A stretch of 64,000 bases of DNA from Sphaerolaimus hirsutus (Eukaryota; Nematoda; Chromadorea; Monhysterida; Sphaerolaimidae). Below the pieces are notes generated by a model. The model did no database searches and was not told the origin of the DNA. It was given only the letters and a program-made list of their open reading frames with translations. Location of the stretch: contig OZ038458.1 in assembly GCA_964036195.1 (NCBI GenBank), forward strand, positions 15,947,832 to 16,011,831, in the 5' to 3' direction. The translations under genes were made by a program, and so were the position numbers. Shown in pieces: positions 24,201 through 36,102 of this stretch. Positions within the stretch are counted from its first letter, which is position 1; every line of letters starts with the position of its first letter.

Positions 24201-27200
24201 CGCCGTTTTCTGTCCCCTTTGTGTGATCAACCACAAAATGTTTGCTCTGCAATATTTAACTTTCCATCTCGCAGCTGAGGTTCCCCCTGATGTTGTACCG
24301 CAGCCAGAACCACGTGAGACATCTGATGACGTTGAGACCAATCCACAGCGCAACGAAAAGCAAATCGTACAGGACCAAAACACCCGTGTACTCGACACTT
24401 CGGCACCGTCAGTTGTAGGGTTCAAACGGGATCGACTTTTCGGGATTGTGTTTTTTGAGTTTTCGTGATCGGGATGGGTTTTTTGAGATTTTGGGATCGG
24501 AATTGGGATCTCGGGACCGGGATTGGCTTTTTTAGAAATCGTGATTTTGGAATTTCTTTCTTGTTTTAAAGATTTTTCATTATATTGCCATAAAATGGTG
24601 TTAAAACACATCTGGATGCCAGAAAAGTGGTATAAAGTTGAAACTTTATTGGTTTCCGTTCACATTTATTAGTGCAAAAAAGCCATTTGATAAAGTTGGC
24701 AATTTTTCCGGGGTCGGGATGGGAAATGTATAGTTTTTTTGGACCGGGAATGGGATTTGAAAATGTTCGTGACCGGGTTTCGGGATCGGGCTGGGGCAGG
24801 GGTATGAAAGGAGGTTGGGGAGAGGATTACCCCCCAAACCGCTCAGCTATCTATATATCTATCCAGGAGGCCTCTCAGCTATCTATCTATCCCGGAGGCC
24901 GCTGATGCGGCTATCTATCGAAACCGGAGGCAAAATTTTGGCTACTATCCCCTAACCCCCACCAAATCTATATCGGAGGTCGCTCAGCTAAGTAATCAAG
25001 CCCCCGGAGGGTCAAAATCTAGAATACCCCTGGGCCCGGGCCGCAAAATTCCTTCGGGATCGATATCCCGAATGTACTTGATTAAGTTATATGGTATGAG
25101 TCAGGTGTTCCAAACGTTCCAGCTACCTTTCCTTCCATATCTACAAAAACACTGATATTTATGAGCAAGCATTCGTGTAAACATGATGCAATGTCTACCT
25201 TGATCCCCCGTAGTGCGGCGGGCGGCGGCGGCGGCGACGATGGGGGCGAGCACGCGGCGCAGCTGCAACACGACAAACAAGATGATCACGTGAAGAAAAC
25301 GGTTTGATAAAAAATTCATTCAATACATTGTGTAAAATGGCGCCCGCAGGGGTCTCAAATTGGGTCTGCCCCCAAACACTCCAGTTACCTATCTATTCCG
25401 GACCCCGCTCCAACTATCGTATCTATTCTAGGGAAAAATCGTGGGCTAGTATCCCTCGAGCCCCCCCCCCCCCCAATCGCCCATCTATGTGCAGCAAATT
25501 TTGGGCGATTTCCCACCAAATTTCACCCAGAGAATCACTGAATTTTGTACCTTGAGTATACGCGGCGGACATCACACTTAGTATGAAAACGTACCATAAC
25601 CCATCTGAATAATTAACCAAAAATTATACAGTTTTTCCATCATAATATTTCGTGTTAACTATGAAATAATAAATTACGAAAATTTATCACAAGATTTTAT
25701 TCATTCAATTATGATAGGTTTTCATGCTAGGTGTGCTGTCCGCCGAGTATACCTATCCTGGAGACCACTGGGCGCGGTTTATTTAATTTTACTGTATTTT
25801 TTTGGTGGGGGTAGGTAGCAAGAAATTTTTCCCGGCGTGATAGATATAAGCCTCAGAATGGGGCACGTATCCTGTATCCAGTTTTCATTTCCAGATTTTC
25901 ATCATCCCCCCCCCCCATTTACACAGGAACGCGAGCGCTCGGCCAGCCCGCCGACGGTGAGCTCTGTGCCCGACACGAGTCAGGACACCAAGTCGGACAT
26001 CGACAAACCACCGCAGCAGCGGGAAAATGAAAGCGATTCAAGATCAGAGTCGGCGGCCAGTGGACCGAGCGAGGGCACTGATAAGTCGGCTGAAATTGGA
26101 CCGGACGAGAAGAACGATGAGGAGGATGAACTGAATGTCAGCGCCGAACCTGATGTTGACAATGATGAGCGGTGGGACTTTTTTATATTTATGTTTTCAG
26201 TGGAAAAGCGCTATACCCACTGATCTCTTTGCGCAGGGAGACAACGGGGGAAGAGCCAGCTGATAAAGTAAAGCAAACTGATGGAGCGCCTGGTAAGCGG
26301 GGATTTTTGCAAGTTTGAATCTGCTTGTACCATTATGTAGTTTTAATGCAAGAAATTGCAATGCCAGCAATTTAAGTTTAAAATAAATGTATCATTAGTT
26401 AAAATGAAAAGGTATCAAATAAAAAATGTATCATTAGTTAAAATCTAACAGCGTCACAAAAGCGCCGCTAGGGATTGAAATGCACGCTTGACTGACAAAT
26501 CGCAGTTGCGACGGCCGAGGTGGCCGATGAGCAGCGGGGCGAGCGCAAACGTCGTTGGGGTCGCAGCAGACGCGTCCAGGCGCCTGTAATTTCAACAGAT
26601 TCACTCAAGGTCTTCTATTATTTCACAATTTCACAGTTTTGAACCTATGCTAAGCCCCGGTGTTCTGCGTCAGACGTAGTGTGAGAGTCACTCATGGTGA
26701 AATATTGCATCTTTATCGGACTTGATCTCTTGTCATCGAGTTGGCTTATTTGAGTTCATCATTCTAATTACCCGACACGTTTTTATCGTACTCCTCTTAA
26801 AAAATGGGCAGAATTTGTGACCTGTGAATTTGAGAATTTTGTCCTCCCTACAATAGGAGACCGCTGCTTTCATGTCTCGACAATATTTTGAGTGAACAGC
26901 AGTTCGATCTAACCTCACTCAGTAGTGTAAAAAGTGCATACGCGCAGGATATAATCAAGGATGTGGGCGACGTGAAAGTGGAGGAGCCGGCACTCGAGTT
27001 GGATTACGATGAGGATGCGCCCAGCAAACCGTCGCCACCAAAACGCATCGTTGTTGCTCAGGTTGGCTACTAGCCCGTGGATCGCATTGCCACCTGCAGG
27101 GACGTACGCAGGATTTTTGAGCGGGGGGGGCGGATTGTATACGGAGCCCGGCGAACGGGGGGGGGCGGCGCCCCCCCCCCTAAAATTTTGCCCTATAGTA

Positions 27201-30200
27201 AAGGAATAGAGCCATGGCGCTGGCGCCATTTGTAGACGCCAGCGCCATGGCAGTATTGGCGTTGGCGTTGGCGCCAACGTCTACCATATAGGTATCTATT
27301 TATACCTATATATGGTACTAGGTCCGCTTTTGGCACTGTTGGACACTTTTCTAGTGCAATTTGACGCCTGAAAAGACATATTAAAGAATGGGGTGGGAAA
27401 ATGATTTTTGTGTTTTGAGTGTTTATGAGATTAATGCGAATATCAACTTCAGCAGCTGTTCAGGGAATATTGGCGACTCGCACACTAGTTGAAAAGTTGT
27501 GTGTTTACTGCGTTCAGTTGCGTACTAAAAATTAAAAATTTGGTGTTGACACCAAAGCAAAGATGCCACAAAAAAGTGGCACCAAGGTCCAAGTGCTATC
27601 CATCTAGCGATGAACAACTACATTGCCATCTAATCCACTTTTGGACTCTGCCAGGTCAGCCATCGAATTGGGTGAGAGGTAAAAGTCTCCCAGCGGAGTC
27701 GTTAGGTCCCTGAAAAGGTTTTGTATATGGTATTTTTTTCCTTTGGCGCTAGCACCAAATTCGTAATTTTTAGTATACAGCTGTACGCAGTGCTCAACTT
27801 GTCAACTGGTGTGCGGTTGTGTGGGTCAATGATGTCAATAGCTGCTGGCGGTTCAGGTTTACCTGGACAACTATTATTCTGTAACTTCCTTTCGAATGCC
27901 TGCATGTGTGTTTCAACGTGGCTCGGTGCTAAATATGTAGTGTGGGTTCGATTCTAGTCACCTATGATGATTAGGAATTACCGTCCGATTTTTCTGACGA
28001 CACTCCTTTGGCTGCAAACGATAACACTGTCTGAGGTGGCTTTTTAGTGAAAAACCGCAACTACTTTGACGCTTTGAGATGACTTCGGATAATTTATTTT
28101 GAGCCCCCAAAAATAACAAATCCAAAAAGTGGCATTGTTCACACCGGATCGACTCTTCGAATCGTGAACTTTTTCGAAAATTAGTGGGTTTCGGGATCGC
28201 GCTTGAACCCTAAAACTAAAGCCTGCAAAGAAATGCTGCGGCCAAACATGTGGATCCTTCCCTCACTGTGCTGGTGAAGAAATATATCATTTACTGTGCT
28301 GCATTCGAATAAAGTGGACATAGAAAATCCCAAAGAACATGAACGTATAGAAATCCCATGGGATCCAATTAGAAATCCTAAGCTGGTCACATGTTGTCAA
28401 ACTGAGGCGTCAAAGTCTCGCTTAATTCAGATGTAGCACAGTAATTGATATATTTATTTTGTGCATTCGAAGAGATTACATGCCAATCATGATTGGCTGC
28501 AGCGTCCTCTTTTAGCCGGCCTTAGCCTCTTAGCGTCCTCTTTTGATCGGCCTCAGCCATTTTATGGGATAGCCTAACCCTAACTTTACCCTAACCACCT
28601 TCCTGTGCCACCATGTCATCACGGCCATTTTGTGCAGGACGACGAGCAGGGGGATGAGAACGCGCAGCAGCAAGTCGAGCAGGAGAAGCGCGTCTCCATG
28701 GACGACCGCATTCGGCGCGCCGTCGTGCAGCGCCGCACCAGTTCCGACTTCGACACGGACGCAAAACGTTTGCACTTTTCTATTTTACATATTTAGCTTG
28801 ACCGTAGTCTTGCATACGTATACTCGGCGGACATCACACTCAGTGTGGACTTGGACACCTACTTACTATAACCCATCTGTGTAATGAACCAAAATTATAG
28901 TGTTTTTTCATCATAATATTCATCATAATACCATGGAATAAATAATTACAACCTTTATCACAAGATTTTATTCAGTAAATTATGGTAGTATTCTATGCAA
29001 AGTATGCGCTCCACTCCATAGATCACACTCACATAGATCCTTTATTTCTGCATTTCAGGTTTCAAGCCGCGCGACGACGGCCTGCTGTGTTCGCGCAGCC
29101 CGTCTCCAGCCAGGCACCCGGTATCCAACGTGATCCACATTCGATGCCTGCAGCGACCGCTGGCCATATTCGCACTGCACAAATTACTGGCCACTTACGG
29201 CCAGGTGCCAGTCCCAGACCGTGTAAAATGCCCTGTAGAATGTGAAATGTCATGCAAAGTGTCAAAAGTCATGTAAAATGCCCTGCGAAATGGCGACCGA
29301 GTCGCCATTTTGCAGGGCATTTTACATGACTTTTGACACAACATGACATTTTACATTTTACATGGTATTTCACAGGGTCTGGGACTGCCCCCAGTACGAC
29401 CGCACGGAAGGTTTCTGGATCGACAAAATCCGGAGCAATTGCATCGTGTGTTACGAGAGCGACGAGGCGGCCGCGCTGGCCAGGGAGAAGCTGCACAACG
29501 TGCACTGGCCCGACAAGAGCCACAAGGCGCTCAGGGTGGACTTTTCTGATAGGGAGCAGGTGAGACCTTCGTTTTTTTATTTGTGTAGTGAATTATGGTC
29601 ATTGTTTTTCTAATCTGTCTGTGTTTCAGTTGCGACGACATCGCGATGAGGAGAAAGAGGTGGTTACGCGTCCGCTGCCGCCTGGACCGAACTTTGAGGT
29701 TTGTTTGGTGCTTTTTGGATCACTTGTGACAAAGAGTAACAAGGTCTAGTTTCATTTTGATGTCGCTACCAGGGGACAATCCCAGACCATGTAAAGTAAA
29801 AGTAAAGTCAAATTTCGTGTAAAATGTCAATCAAAACAAAAAGAAAAGATTTTATTACTGAACTTTGTCATGACAATTGACACATTGCATGACGTTTTAC
29901 ATGACATTAGATTTTACTTTTCACTTTACAGGGTCTGGGATTGGCATCAGATAACGGTGGTAAACTTTCTGACACAGCTAACTAGGGTGGCCGATGTTTT
30001 TTTTTCAACGTTTTATTTTAAAAACGTTTTTTAAAAAACACGAGGTCCGAAACGTTTTTTTTTTGTTTAAACATCGGCCAAAATTTTTAGTACTAAGCAC
30101 TAGGTATTTTGTAAAATTTTTGCGCAATTTCACACACAAATTGGACCGAACATGTCGTATGAACATGTCGACATAAAAGGGACATTTTTGACACAGATCA

Positions 30201-32056
30201 CCACTTATAATGCTATTCCATGGCTCCACATCCATTACTGTATTACCTCGAAATACCCCCAGGGGGTTTATTAATTCGCCAGCAAAATTTGAGGGGGGGA
30301 TAATTCGAGGGGGGTTTATTCGAGGGGGGTCTATTATTTCGCCAGAAATTTTCAGAAATTCCGCATACCCAGACGTAGAAAAATCAAGCGTTTACATGAA
30401 CGTATATGAGTTTTTAGGCATATATAACTGTATATACACATAAACCCTTCCCTAACATCACTCAATCATCAGTCTTAACGTGTGTTCTGACTTGGACAGA
30501 TCACAAACTGCGGTATTTGTCATGTACGTTCTCTTTACACTCAATTTTAGGGGGGGGGGTATTTCGAGGGGGGGGGTTTATTATTTCCTCAGCCGAAATT
30601 TAGGGGGGTATTTCGAGGGGGGGGGGTTTAATTCAAGGGGTGGGATAATTCGAGGTAATACGGTATATGGTCATGTATAACATCACAGAGTATTGTCACT
30701 TGTCTGATATACCTATATATATGTTGACCCAGGAACATATATGGGAGCTTTTAAAAAAACCTTTAAAAAAACGTTTTAAATTTAAAAAAACGTTTTTTTA
30801 TTAAAAAAACGTTTTTTTATTAAAAAAACATGGCGTTAAAGAAAAACGTTTTTTTTTCAACCCTACACCTATTTACACTGTCTGGCCAGGTATTATACGG
30901 CACGGTATATTCTTAGAGTTTTAGAATCACTCCTTTTGTAATACCCAACCATACTGGTTTTGCAGCCGGCGCAACCAATCCGTGAGTGGGACCGCAACAA
31001 GGGCTTTAATCGCGGCGAGTCGCCGCCCGCTGAAGACCGGTATGCTGGCCGGCAGAGTAGGGACACTGGTTACAACGAACCTGGGTTTGGAAATCTGCCA
31101 AGAAAGACTATTCACCGTGCGTCAATATTTTATTTTTTGTGAGATGTTTTGATTGACACCATCGTGGCACTACGTGTTCTATTCTAAAGTATTAGGTAGG
31201 CATGGAAAGGCCTTTTTTACCGACCCGTTTTAAAACGTTTTTATGAACATCTTGGATATTAAAAACGGTTAAAAACGCCGCCTCACTCGGCTTCACTGAA
31301 TTTTCCGCTTTTGGTGCTTACGCAAAACGTTTGTTTGCGGTTTTTGCAGAAGAAGTACCGCCGGCGGCGCCGGCCAAAACCCTGGACGAGCTGTTCAACA
31401 AGACCAAGACACTGCCGGCGTTGTACTGGCAGCCGGCCGACGCTGCACAGGCGGCTAACCGCGCGGAAGCGCGCCGCGCAGCCAAGGTAGCGCTACCGCC
31501 GCCTGTTCCGGCCCCAGTTCCAGCAGAGCGACCGGAACGGCCGCGCCGCAGCCACGACCACTTTGAAGTGGAGAACAAGCCGGCGGGCGGGCGCAGGGTG
31601 CCCTTCGTGCCGCCGCCGCAGCCGGCCAACCCGAAGCATTCCGGCAGCTCGTCCAGACGCAGGTCGCCGCCGCCGCCGAGAAAGTGAGTTGACGGCTGAG
31701 TTGAAGTTTGCGGCGATGTGTTTTTTGCATAGACCACCGGTGAGCGGTTGATCAGCGGTCAACTGAAAAATGTTTTAGACTTGCTTTAACTTGGGCAAAG
31801 GCCAAAACTTGAACTAGAACAAGTTTGTTTTATCTGTCCAGCAAAAAGTTTTGCTTTCGAGTTGATACAGCCAGTAAATTGTAATTTCAGTTGACCGATG
31901 ACTGAGTGTCAACTATTGTGCGGCGTCATTAAGTTGTCATTTCCATCAAACTTTTCATGGGAAAAGTGGTTATTTTGATCAATTTATGCTGTTCTCAGGC
32001 GTTCTCGATCGCGCTCCCGCAGCCGCGAGCGCGACCGCGACCGCCGCCGTCGTTGA
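21274..32056 (+). CDS. Acn: Acinus (apoptotic chromatin condensation inducer), SAP + RRM + RSB
   Basis: Sixteen exons: 21274-21402, 22088-22141, 24118-24193, 24275-24419, 25214-25301, 25927-26171, 26237-26292, 26506-26609, 26948-27061, 28638-28767, 29059-29204, 29395-29559, 29630-29698, 30966-31116, 31350-31683 and 31999-32056, giving 687 aa. Acinus is a nuclear RNA-binding scaffold of the ASAP complex with RNPS1 and SAP18, linked to the exon junction complex and splicing. An N-terminal SAP motif (SLKVTDLKEVLGRYNLSRSG, about residues 13-32) is followed by an acidic low-complexity region and the family signature ERKRRWG. The RRM (about 400-470) reads NVIHIRCLQRPLAIF ... GFWIDKIRSNCIVCY. The RNPS1-SAP18 binding segment has KTLDELFNKTKTLPALYW, and the C-terminus is RS/RD-rich. 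The exon 9 start (26948) is the least certain junction. AATAAA at 32867 is a candidate polyA signal. Confidence 0.94.
22658..23332. mobile_element. hAT-type MITE, TAGGGTTGG ends with AAAAAACGTTTTTT blocks
   Basis: Ends TAGGGTTGGAAAAAAAACG and GGCCAACCCTA, 8-bp duplication ACACTAAC (22650-22657 and 23333-23340). The arms are A/T-tract blocks around ACGTTTTT. Sister copies are at 60748-61858 and 29983-30865; all share an inner stretch with ATGGCTGTGGAGCCATGGGA. Confidence 0.85.
23342..23752. mobile_element. hAT-type MITE, CAGGGCCGTATCCAG ends, 411 bp
   Basis: Ends CAGGGCCGTATCCAG / CTGGATACGTCCCTG and 8-bp duplication CACTAACT (23334-23341 and 23753-23760). The left duplication overlaps the duplication of the neighbouring element, so it landed on the edge of that insertion. 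Confidence 0.9.
24416..25060. mobile_element. Degraded TAGGGTTCAAACG element with GGGATCGGG words and CTATCTAT array
   Basis: The left end TAGGGTTCAAACGGGATCG starts inside Acinus exon 4. GGGATCGGG-type repeats run to about 24800, then CTATCTATCTATCC words of the CAGGGGTCTCC family to about 25040. No matching right end is seen. The Acinus 5' splice site (GTTCAA at 24420) lies within the terminal repeat. Confidence 0.65.
25553..25761. repeat. Dispersed 200-bp repeat copy
   Basis: Reverse-orientation relative of 4703-4902, with both edges showing GGCGGACATCACACTTAGTA / GTGTGCTGTCCGCCGAGTAT type inverted ends. It lies in Acinus intron 5. Confidence 0.6.
27097..27400. mobile_element. Truncated CAGGGACGTACG hAT MITE
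   Basis: The left two thirds are nearly identical to 16478-16800, including the GGCGCCA palindromes. The right end is missing. It starts 35 bp after Acinus exon 9. Confidence 0.75.
28818..29010. repeat. Dispersed 200-bp repeat copy
   Basis: Same family as 25553-25761 (TACTCGGCGGACATCACACT at the left, AAGTATGCGC at the right). It lies in Acinus intron 10. Confidence 0.6.
29205..29394 (+). mobile_element. Introner-like element forming the whole of Acinus intron 11
   Basis: The 190-bp intron between RRM exons 11 and 12 is one near-palindromic element. It begins GTGCCAGTCCCAGACC at the donor and ends GGTCTGGGACTGCCCCCAG at the acceptor, with arms of ATGTCATGCAAAGTGTCAAA / TTTGACACAACATGACAT type and a hairpin centre CGACCGAGTCG. 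CAG lies on both sides (29202-29204 and 29392-29394). The left end of the element supplies GT; the right CAG supplies AG. Confidence 0.88.
29773..29945. mobile_element. Introner-family element inside Acinus intron 13
   Basis: Ends GGGACAATCCCAGACC and GGTCTGGGATTGGCA, with inner GTCAAT/ATTGACA words. It is flanked by CAG-containing short repeats. It lies 74 bp into a long intron and so does not coincide with its boundaries. Confidence 0.7.
29983..30865. mobile_element. TAGGGTTGG-family element with TA-type MITE inside
   Basis: Left end TAGGGTGGCCGATG and right end TTTTTCAACCCTA match the 22658-23332 family in reverse. It is interrupted by the MITE 30238-30663 (TA on both sides). The flanks CAGCTAAC and CACCTATT may be a decayed duplication. 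It is in Acinus intron 13. Confidence 0.7.
30238..30663. mobile_element. TA-flanked MITE, CTGTATTACCTCGAA ends
   Basis: Copy of 7164-7592 with TA at 30236-30237 and 30664-30665. It is nested in the 29983-30865 element. Confidence 0.75.
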
Positions 32057-34227
32057 AAAGGGGAAACGAAACTACGGCAAAGTGTTCCAGTCTGTTGCAC
32101 GTCCTTTCGCGTTGTGTTTGTATTATGTACTCAGAGCCAGTTATCCCATATTTTGCGCTGGTTTTGTCGCGTAAGTTCACCCGTTAACCCTTTTTCAGTC
32201 GAGAGCAGATTCGGCGTGACATATTGATCTATTTATAGTCTGATTTGGGCAAATTTACCGATTTTGGGGCCGCCTAGGGTCCAATCTCAGAGCTGCCGGC
32301 GGCTGTCCAGAAATTACATTCCCTCCCCCCGCGAGAACTGGCTGTCCAACACGCGCGCCACACTTTGACCATCAAAAAGCGACAATTTCTGACCAGCGAC
32401 AAAAAATGACAGTTGACTTTTATGTTTCAAGTTGCCGCTTGAATTGACGGGTGGAAATTTTCGCTTTTTGGGTCGGGTGTTGGTGCCGTCGCGCCGCGGG
32501 GCGGGAGGGAGGAGACTCGTCTGGCTGTGGACTGCGCTGTATCTTATTGGTTTATTCAACGCCGACTGCACACTTCGCACGAGGCTACGTCATATTTCGG
32601 CTAAAAGGCGACATAGTTGTCGGCGCCTTAAAAACGATCCTCTTGTGAACGCTTTCTATTTTGAGGATTTTTTTGTTGCTAAAATATGATTAACGCCGGT
32701 GAGAAGTGTGCAGCCGGCCATCTTTTTACCATTGACGCGTGTGGAGGAGTCTATTTTAATCAGTGGTGTCTGGAGGAGTTGTTCTATTCCATTGGAGGGA
32801 CGATATACGTTGTTTTTTGCGAACAGTGAACGTTTTTTAGTGCCGTACTGTTTGTATGCGATGAGGAATAAATATAATTTTGGTTTTGTACATTTTTCCA
32901 AAACAAAAAGAAACCCTACACACACGCTACATAGCTGACAACTACGCTAGAAATCAACTGGTTCCCATCCCGAGTGATAGCTTGCCGACAGGTCGCACTA
33001 CGCATTATCGTATTTAGGTATACACGTACTTCACGCTGCCATTCTACATTGCGCATACCGCAATTTTTCCATTCATTTACGACATAATTAGACACTTGTA
33101 TTTGAACGTCGTTCATCAGCAAGCTTTGAATTGGGCCATTTGCATCTTCGCGCATCTAGTCACTTTCCCGCGACATTACATAGTTGGCTCCTGTTTGTTT
33201 GACCGACCCCGACTGCCTGTTGTGTGCAGCAGTAATACCCGCCTCCAAGCATAGTACATGTTTAACGGCTGAGTACCTACATGGCCTATTCCCGCCATTG
33301 CCACGGCCAAGCGAATGGCATAGGTTCCCGCTTATAAGTCATCAGGTGGTCGCTCAGGGGGGGGGGGTGATGCGGTTTTGTTATGCACTTTTTCAGTTGC
33401 CAATTATGAACTACATTTTACAATACTTGATTCAGTCACCTTTCAGTTGAAATTTGTATTTGACGATGCGTATTTACGGTTTTAATTGCCGTATAAATAG
33501 TGATGGAATGGCGCTGGCCCCATTTGAGGGATTTCTGAAAGGCGCCATGGCGCTCTTGGCTCCAGAGTTCGCTGACATTGATTCACCGCTTGGATTGTGG
33601 ATTCTGTATTCCTTCAAAAGATTCATGTTACCAAATTTACCCATTTGCGCTGTAACCTAATAATATTTTTTCTCTCCATAGGGAACTTATTCGAGATACA
33701 CGGTATTTGTCAAAGTAAGTGCGGCCATTCTCGCATCAAAACTCCGCTTAGTGTTCATTCATCACCGAAATTCAACCCATAGCCGGAAATCGTAAATATG
33801 TATACCCGGCACTATCACCAGTAGCTGTGCACATGTAAAACGAACTGACAAATGAAAAACTGCAAGCTTAGCTGATACATTTGGGGGCACCGAGAGTTTA
33901 CAATTACGTTACAAGTGAAGAGCGCATTTCAAACACAATAAATAACGGTGGTAATTGATGTGAGAACAGATGAGCCACGACGGGGAAATGCACGCGATCA
34001 GATACTTTTGTACTAATTCTAAACCGAACCAGTGAATTTCGGCCGCGCTAGTAGGCACGCCAGCCAACACGATTTTGTGGTAAAACCTGTGGAGCTCGAC
34101 CAAACATGTTCAAAATACTTATGTAAAGTTACTATGCAGGCACCACCCATATATATACTGACGCGAACGCAATTCTAAGGAAAATGTACAAATAACCTTA
34201 ACAAGGCAACTGGCATCTGATACAAGG

Positions 34228-34478
34228 TGGCAATCCCAAGCCCGGTAAAGTAAAGTCAAATGTAAAGTAAAGTGTCAAATGCAAAGTAAAGTGTCAATGG
34301 TGTATCCAAATCTTATGTCGAAAATTAAGATTTGGATACGAAAAAAAAAGATTTGGATACACAATTGACACTTTACATTTGACGGTGCATTTGACTTTCA
34401 CTTTACTTTACATTTGACTTTGCATTTCACTTTACATTTGACACTTTACTTTACACTTTACAGGGCTTGGGACTGCCC
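34228..34478. mobile_element. Introner-family element with 5-bp duplication
   Basis: Ends TGGCAATCCCAAGCC and GGCTTGGGACTGCCC are flanked by CAAGG on both sides (34223-34227 and 34479-34483). Inner words are AAAGTGTCAAATG and AGATTTGGATAC. This is the clearest target-site duplication for the family. Confidence 0.75.
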
Positions 34479-35416
34479 CAAGGTGTGGTAAACTGCTCCC
34501 CATTTCGGCAGCCACCGTGGCATTAGATGCTGACTGCAAAAGTGCCAAAGTTGGTTGAAATGCCGGTCAATTTTTTCCTGGCCAATTTGCATGTCATTGG
34601 TGACATTTTGCATTGACCCCCCTTCAAATGCCTTAGGGGTGCATTTTGGGGTATGTTTTTTTATGCGAATACCATCGTTCTTAATCTAAAAATTGTTCCA
34701 GCAAAAAAAAAGAAAAAAACATTTCAGGAAAAAACATTTGACACTTGTACATGACTCCGCCTTTTTCTTTTTGAAATGTTTTACTTTTTTGTGAAAGTGA
34801 ATACATAAGTATCCTGCTCGCGCGTTATCGACCAAGACATAAATAATTTTGGGCGCATACTTTGCGGTCCGACGAGTATACCAATAAAATGCCAGTAAAT
34901 ACCAGTTCTTTTAGAAAGTACGCGAGCACAGAAAACGTATTTCAAACAGGTTTTTTATAGGCTTTTTCAATGCATAAAGGAAACAAAGGGAGAGAAAAGC
35001 TAAAAACAGGGTAGAAATATCCAAAATAGCATAAAAATAGGCAAAAACACAGTAACTAGTGAATCTGATGGTGAAAAAGTTTGAAAATATCTGATTTTGA
35101 GCGAAAATTGGGGCAAAGTTTCTCAAAAATACCCACTTTTACGTTTTCTGGGGATAAAAGTGATTTACTCACGTTTACTCTTTAGTTAAAGTAAAAAATA
35201 AATACTTAACGTTTTCTGTACTCACCTGTGAGTAAAAAATAAATACTTTACATTTACGTTTACTTTCGAAAGAGTACAGTACTTTTAACAACTCTGCTTT
35301 AAACCCACGGGGGCAGTGTCTAACTTGGGTGGAACAGCAAAAATGACACAAACATAGTCATGTATTTATATGGCGGCCGCACTCGGTGGGTTGCCATGCC
35401 AGTCATCGCTTCCTGG

Positions 35417-35901
35417 CAGGGACGTAGCCAGGATTTTTGAGCGGGGGGGGCGGATTGTATACGGAGCCCGGCGAACGGGGGGGGGGGGCGGATTGTATAC
35501 GGAGCCCGGCGAACGGGGGGGGCGGCGCCCCCCCCCCTAAAATTTGACCCCTGTAGTAGGGGAATGGCGCTATGGCGCTGGCGCCATTCGTAGGCGCCAC
35601 GCCATGGCGCAAATGGCGTTGGCATTGGCACCAAAACAGCAGTATACGTCTGTATTTTACAGCGTATACAGCGACATGCACAGGAATTGAGTCCATTTTC
35701 ACCGGCGTTGAGGCCGCGGAAACGGGCCAGCTGAAAATATATGTTGCGAAGGGAAAATGCGCGCTTGCGCGCAAAATTTTTTCAAACTGTCGACAAAATG
35801 GTGTTCTGAAAGTACTATTTCTGGCACATTTTTTGGTCCGGCCCGGGAAGGGGGGGGGGCGGCCGCCCCCCCCCGCCCCCCCCCCCCTGGCTACGTCCTT
35901 G
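35417..35901. mobile_element. hAT-type MITE, CAGGGACGTAGCCAGG ends
   Basis: Ends CAGGGACGTAGCCAGG / CCTGGCTACGTCCTTG, 8-bp duplication CTTCCTGG (35409-35416 and 35902-35909). The left part carries an internal tandem copy of about 36 bp (GGCGGATTGTATACGGAGCC). Confidence 0.9.
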
Positions 35902-36102
35902 CTTCCTGGTGTATAGTGATGGGAAGGGGGTTGTTCAGTACCCCCTCCAATAGCTGGAGTTATAGTAGTGAATGTCTAATGACAGTGACTGGCGGGCTCG
36001 GGGGTAGTTTACACAACTATTCTACTTTTTTACATGAGACATTTCCACGAATAATACGCGCCCACCGGCCGCGGCTGTCCTCGGGAGTGGGCTTTTACCA
36101 TA

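Larger units (their letters stand above)
32057..36102. other. Convergent spacer between Acinus and the PTP gene
   Basis: The 3' ends of Acinus (plus) and the phosphatase (minus) face each other. Contents: a CpG-rich stretch 32280-32660 without a recognised product, an inverted-repeat block 32930-33160 related to 37351-37620, TAGTGATGG-family remnants near 33500-33560, and the elements at 34228-34478 and 35417-35901. No coding exon recognised. Confidence 0.5.

Noticed and set aside
24830..25020. CTATCTATC arrays considered as a microsatellite or CRISPR-like array
   Set aside because: They are internal repeats of a hAT MITE family that recurs with 8-bp duplications; there are no unique spacers.
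32280..32690. CpG-rich stretch with small frames on both strands
   Set aside because: No homology, no consistent splice partners; left as spacer downstream of Acinus.
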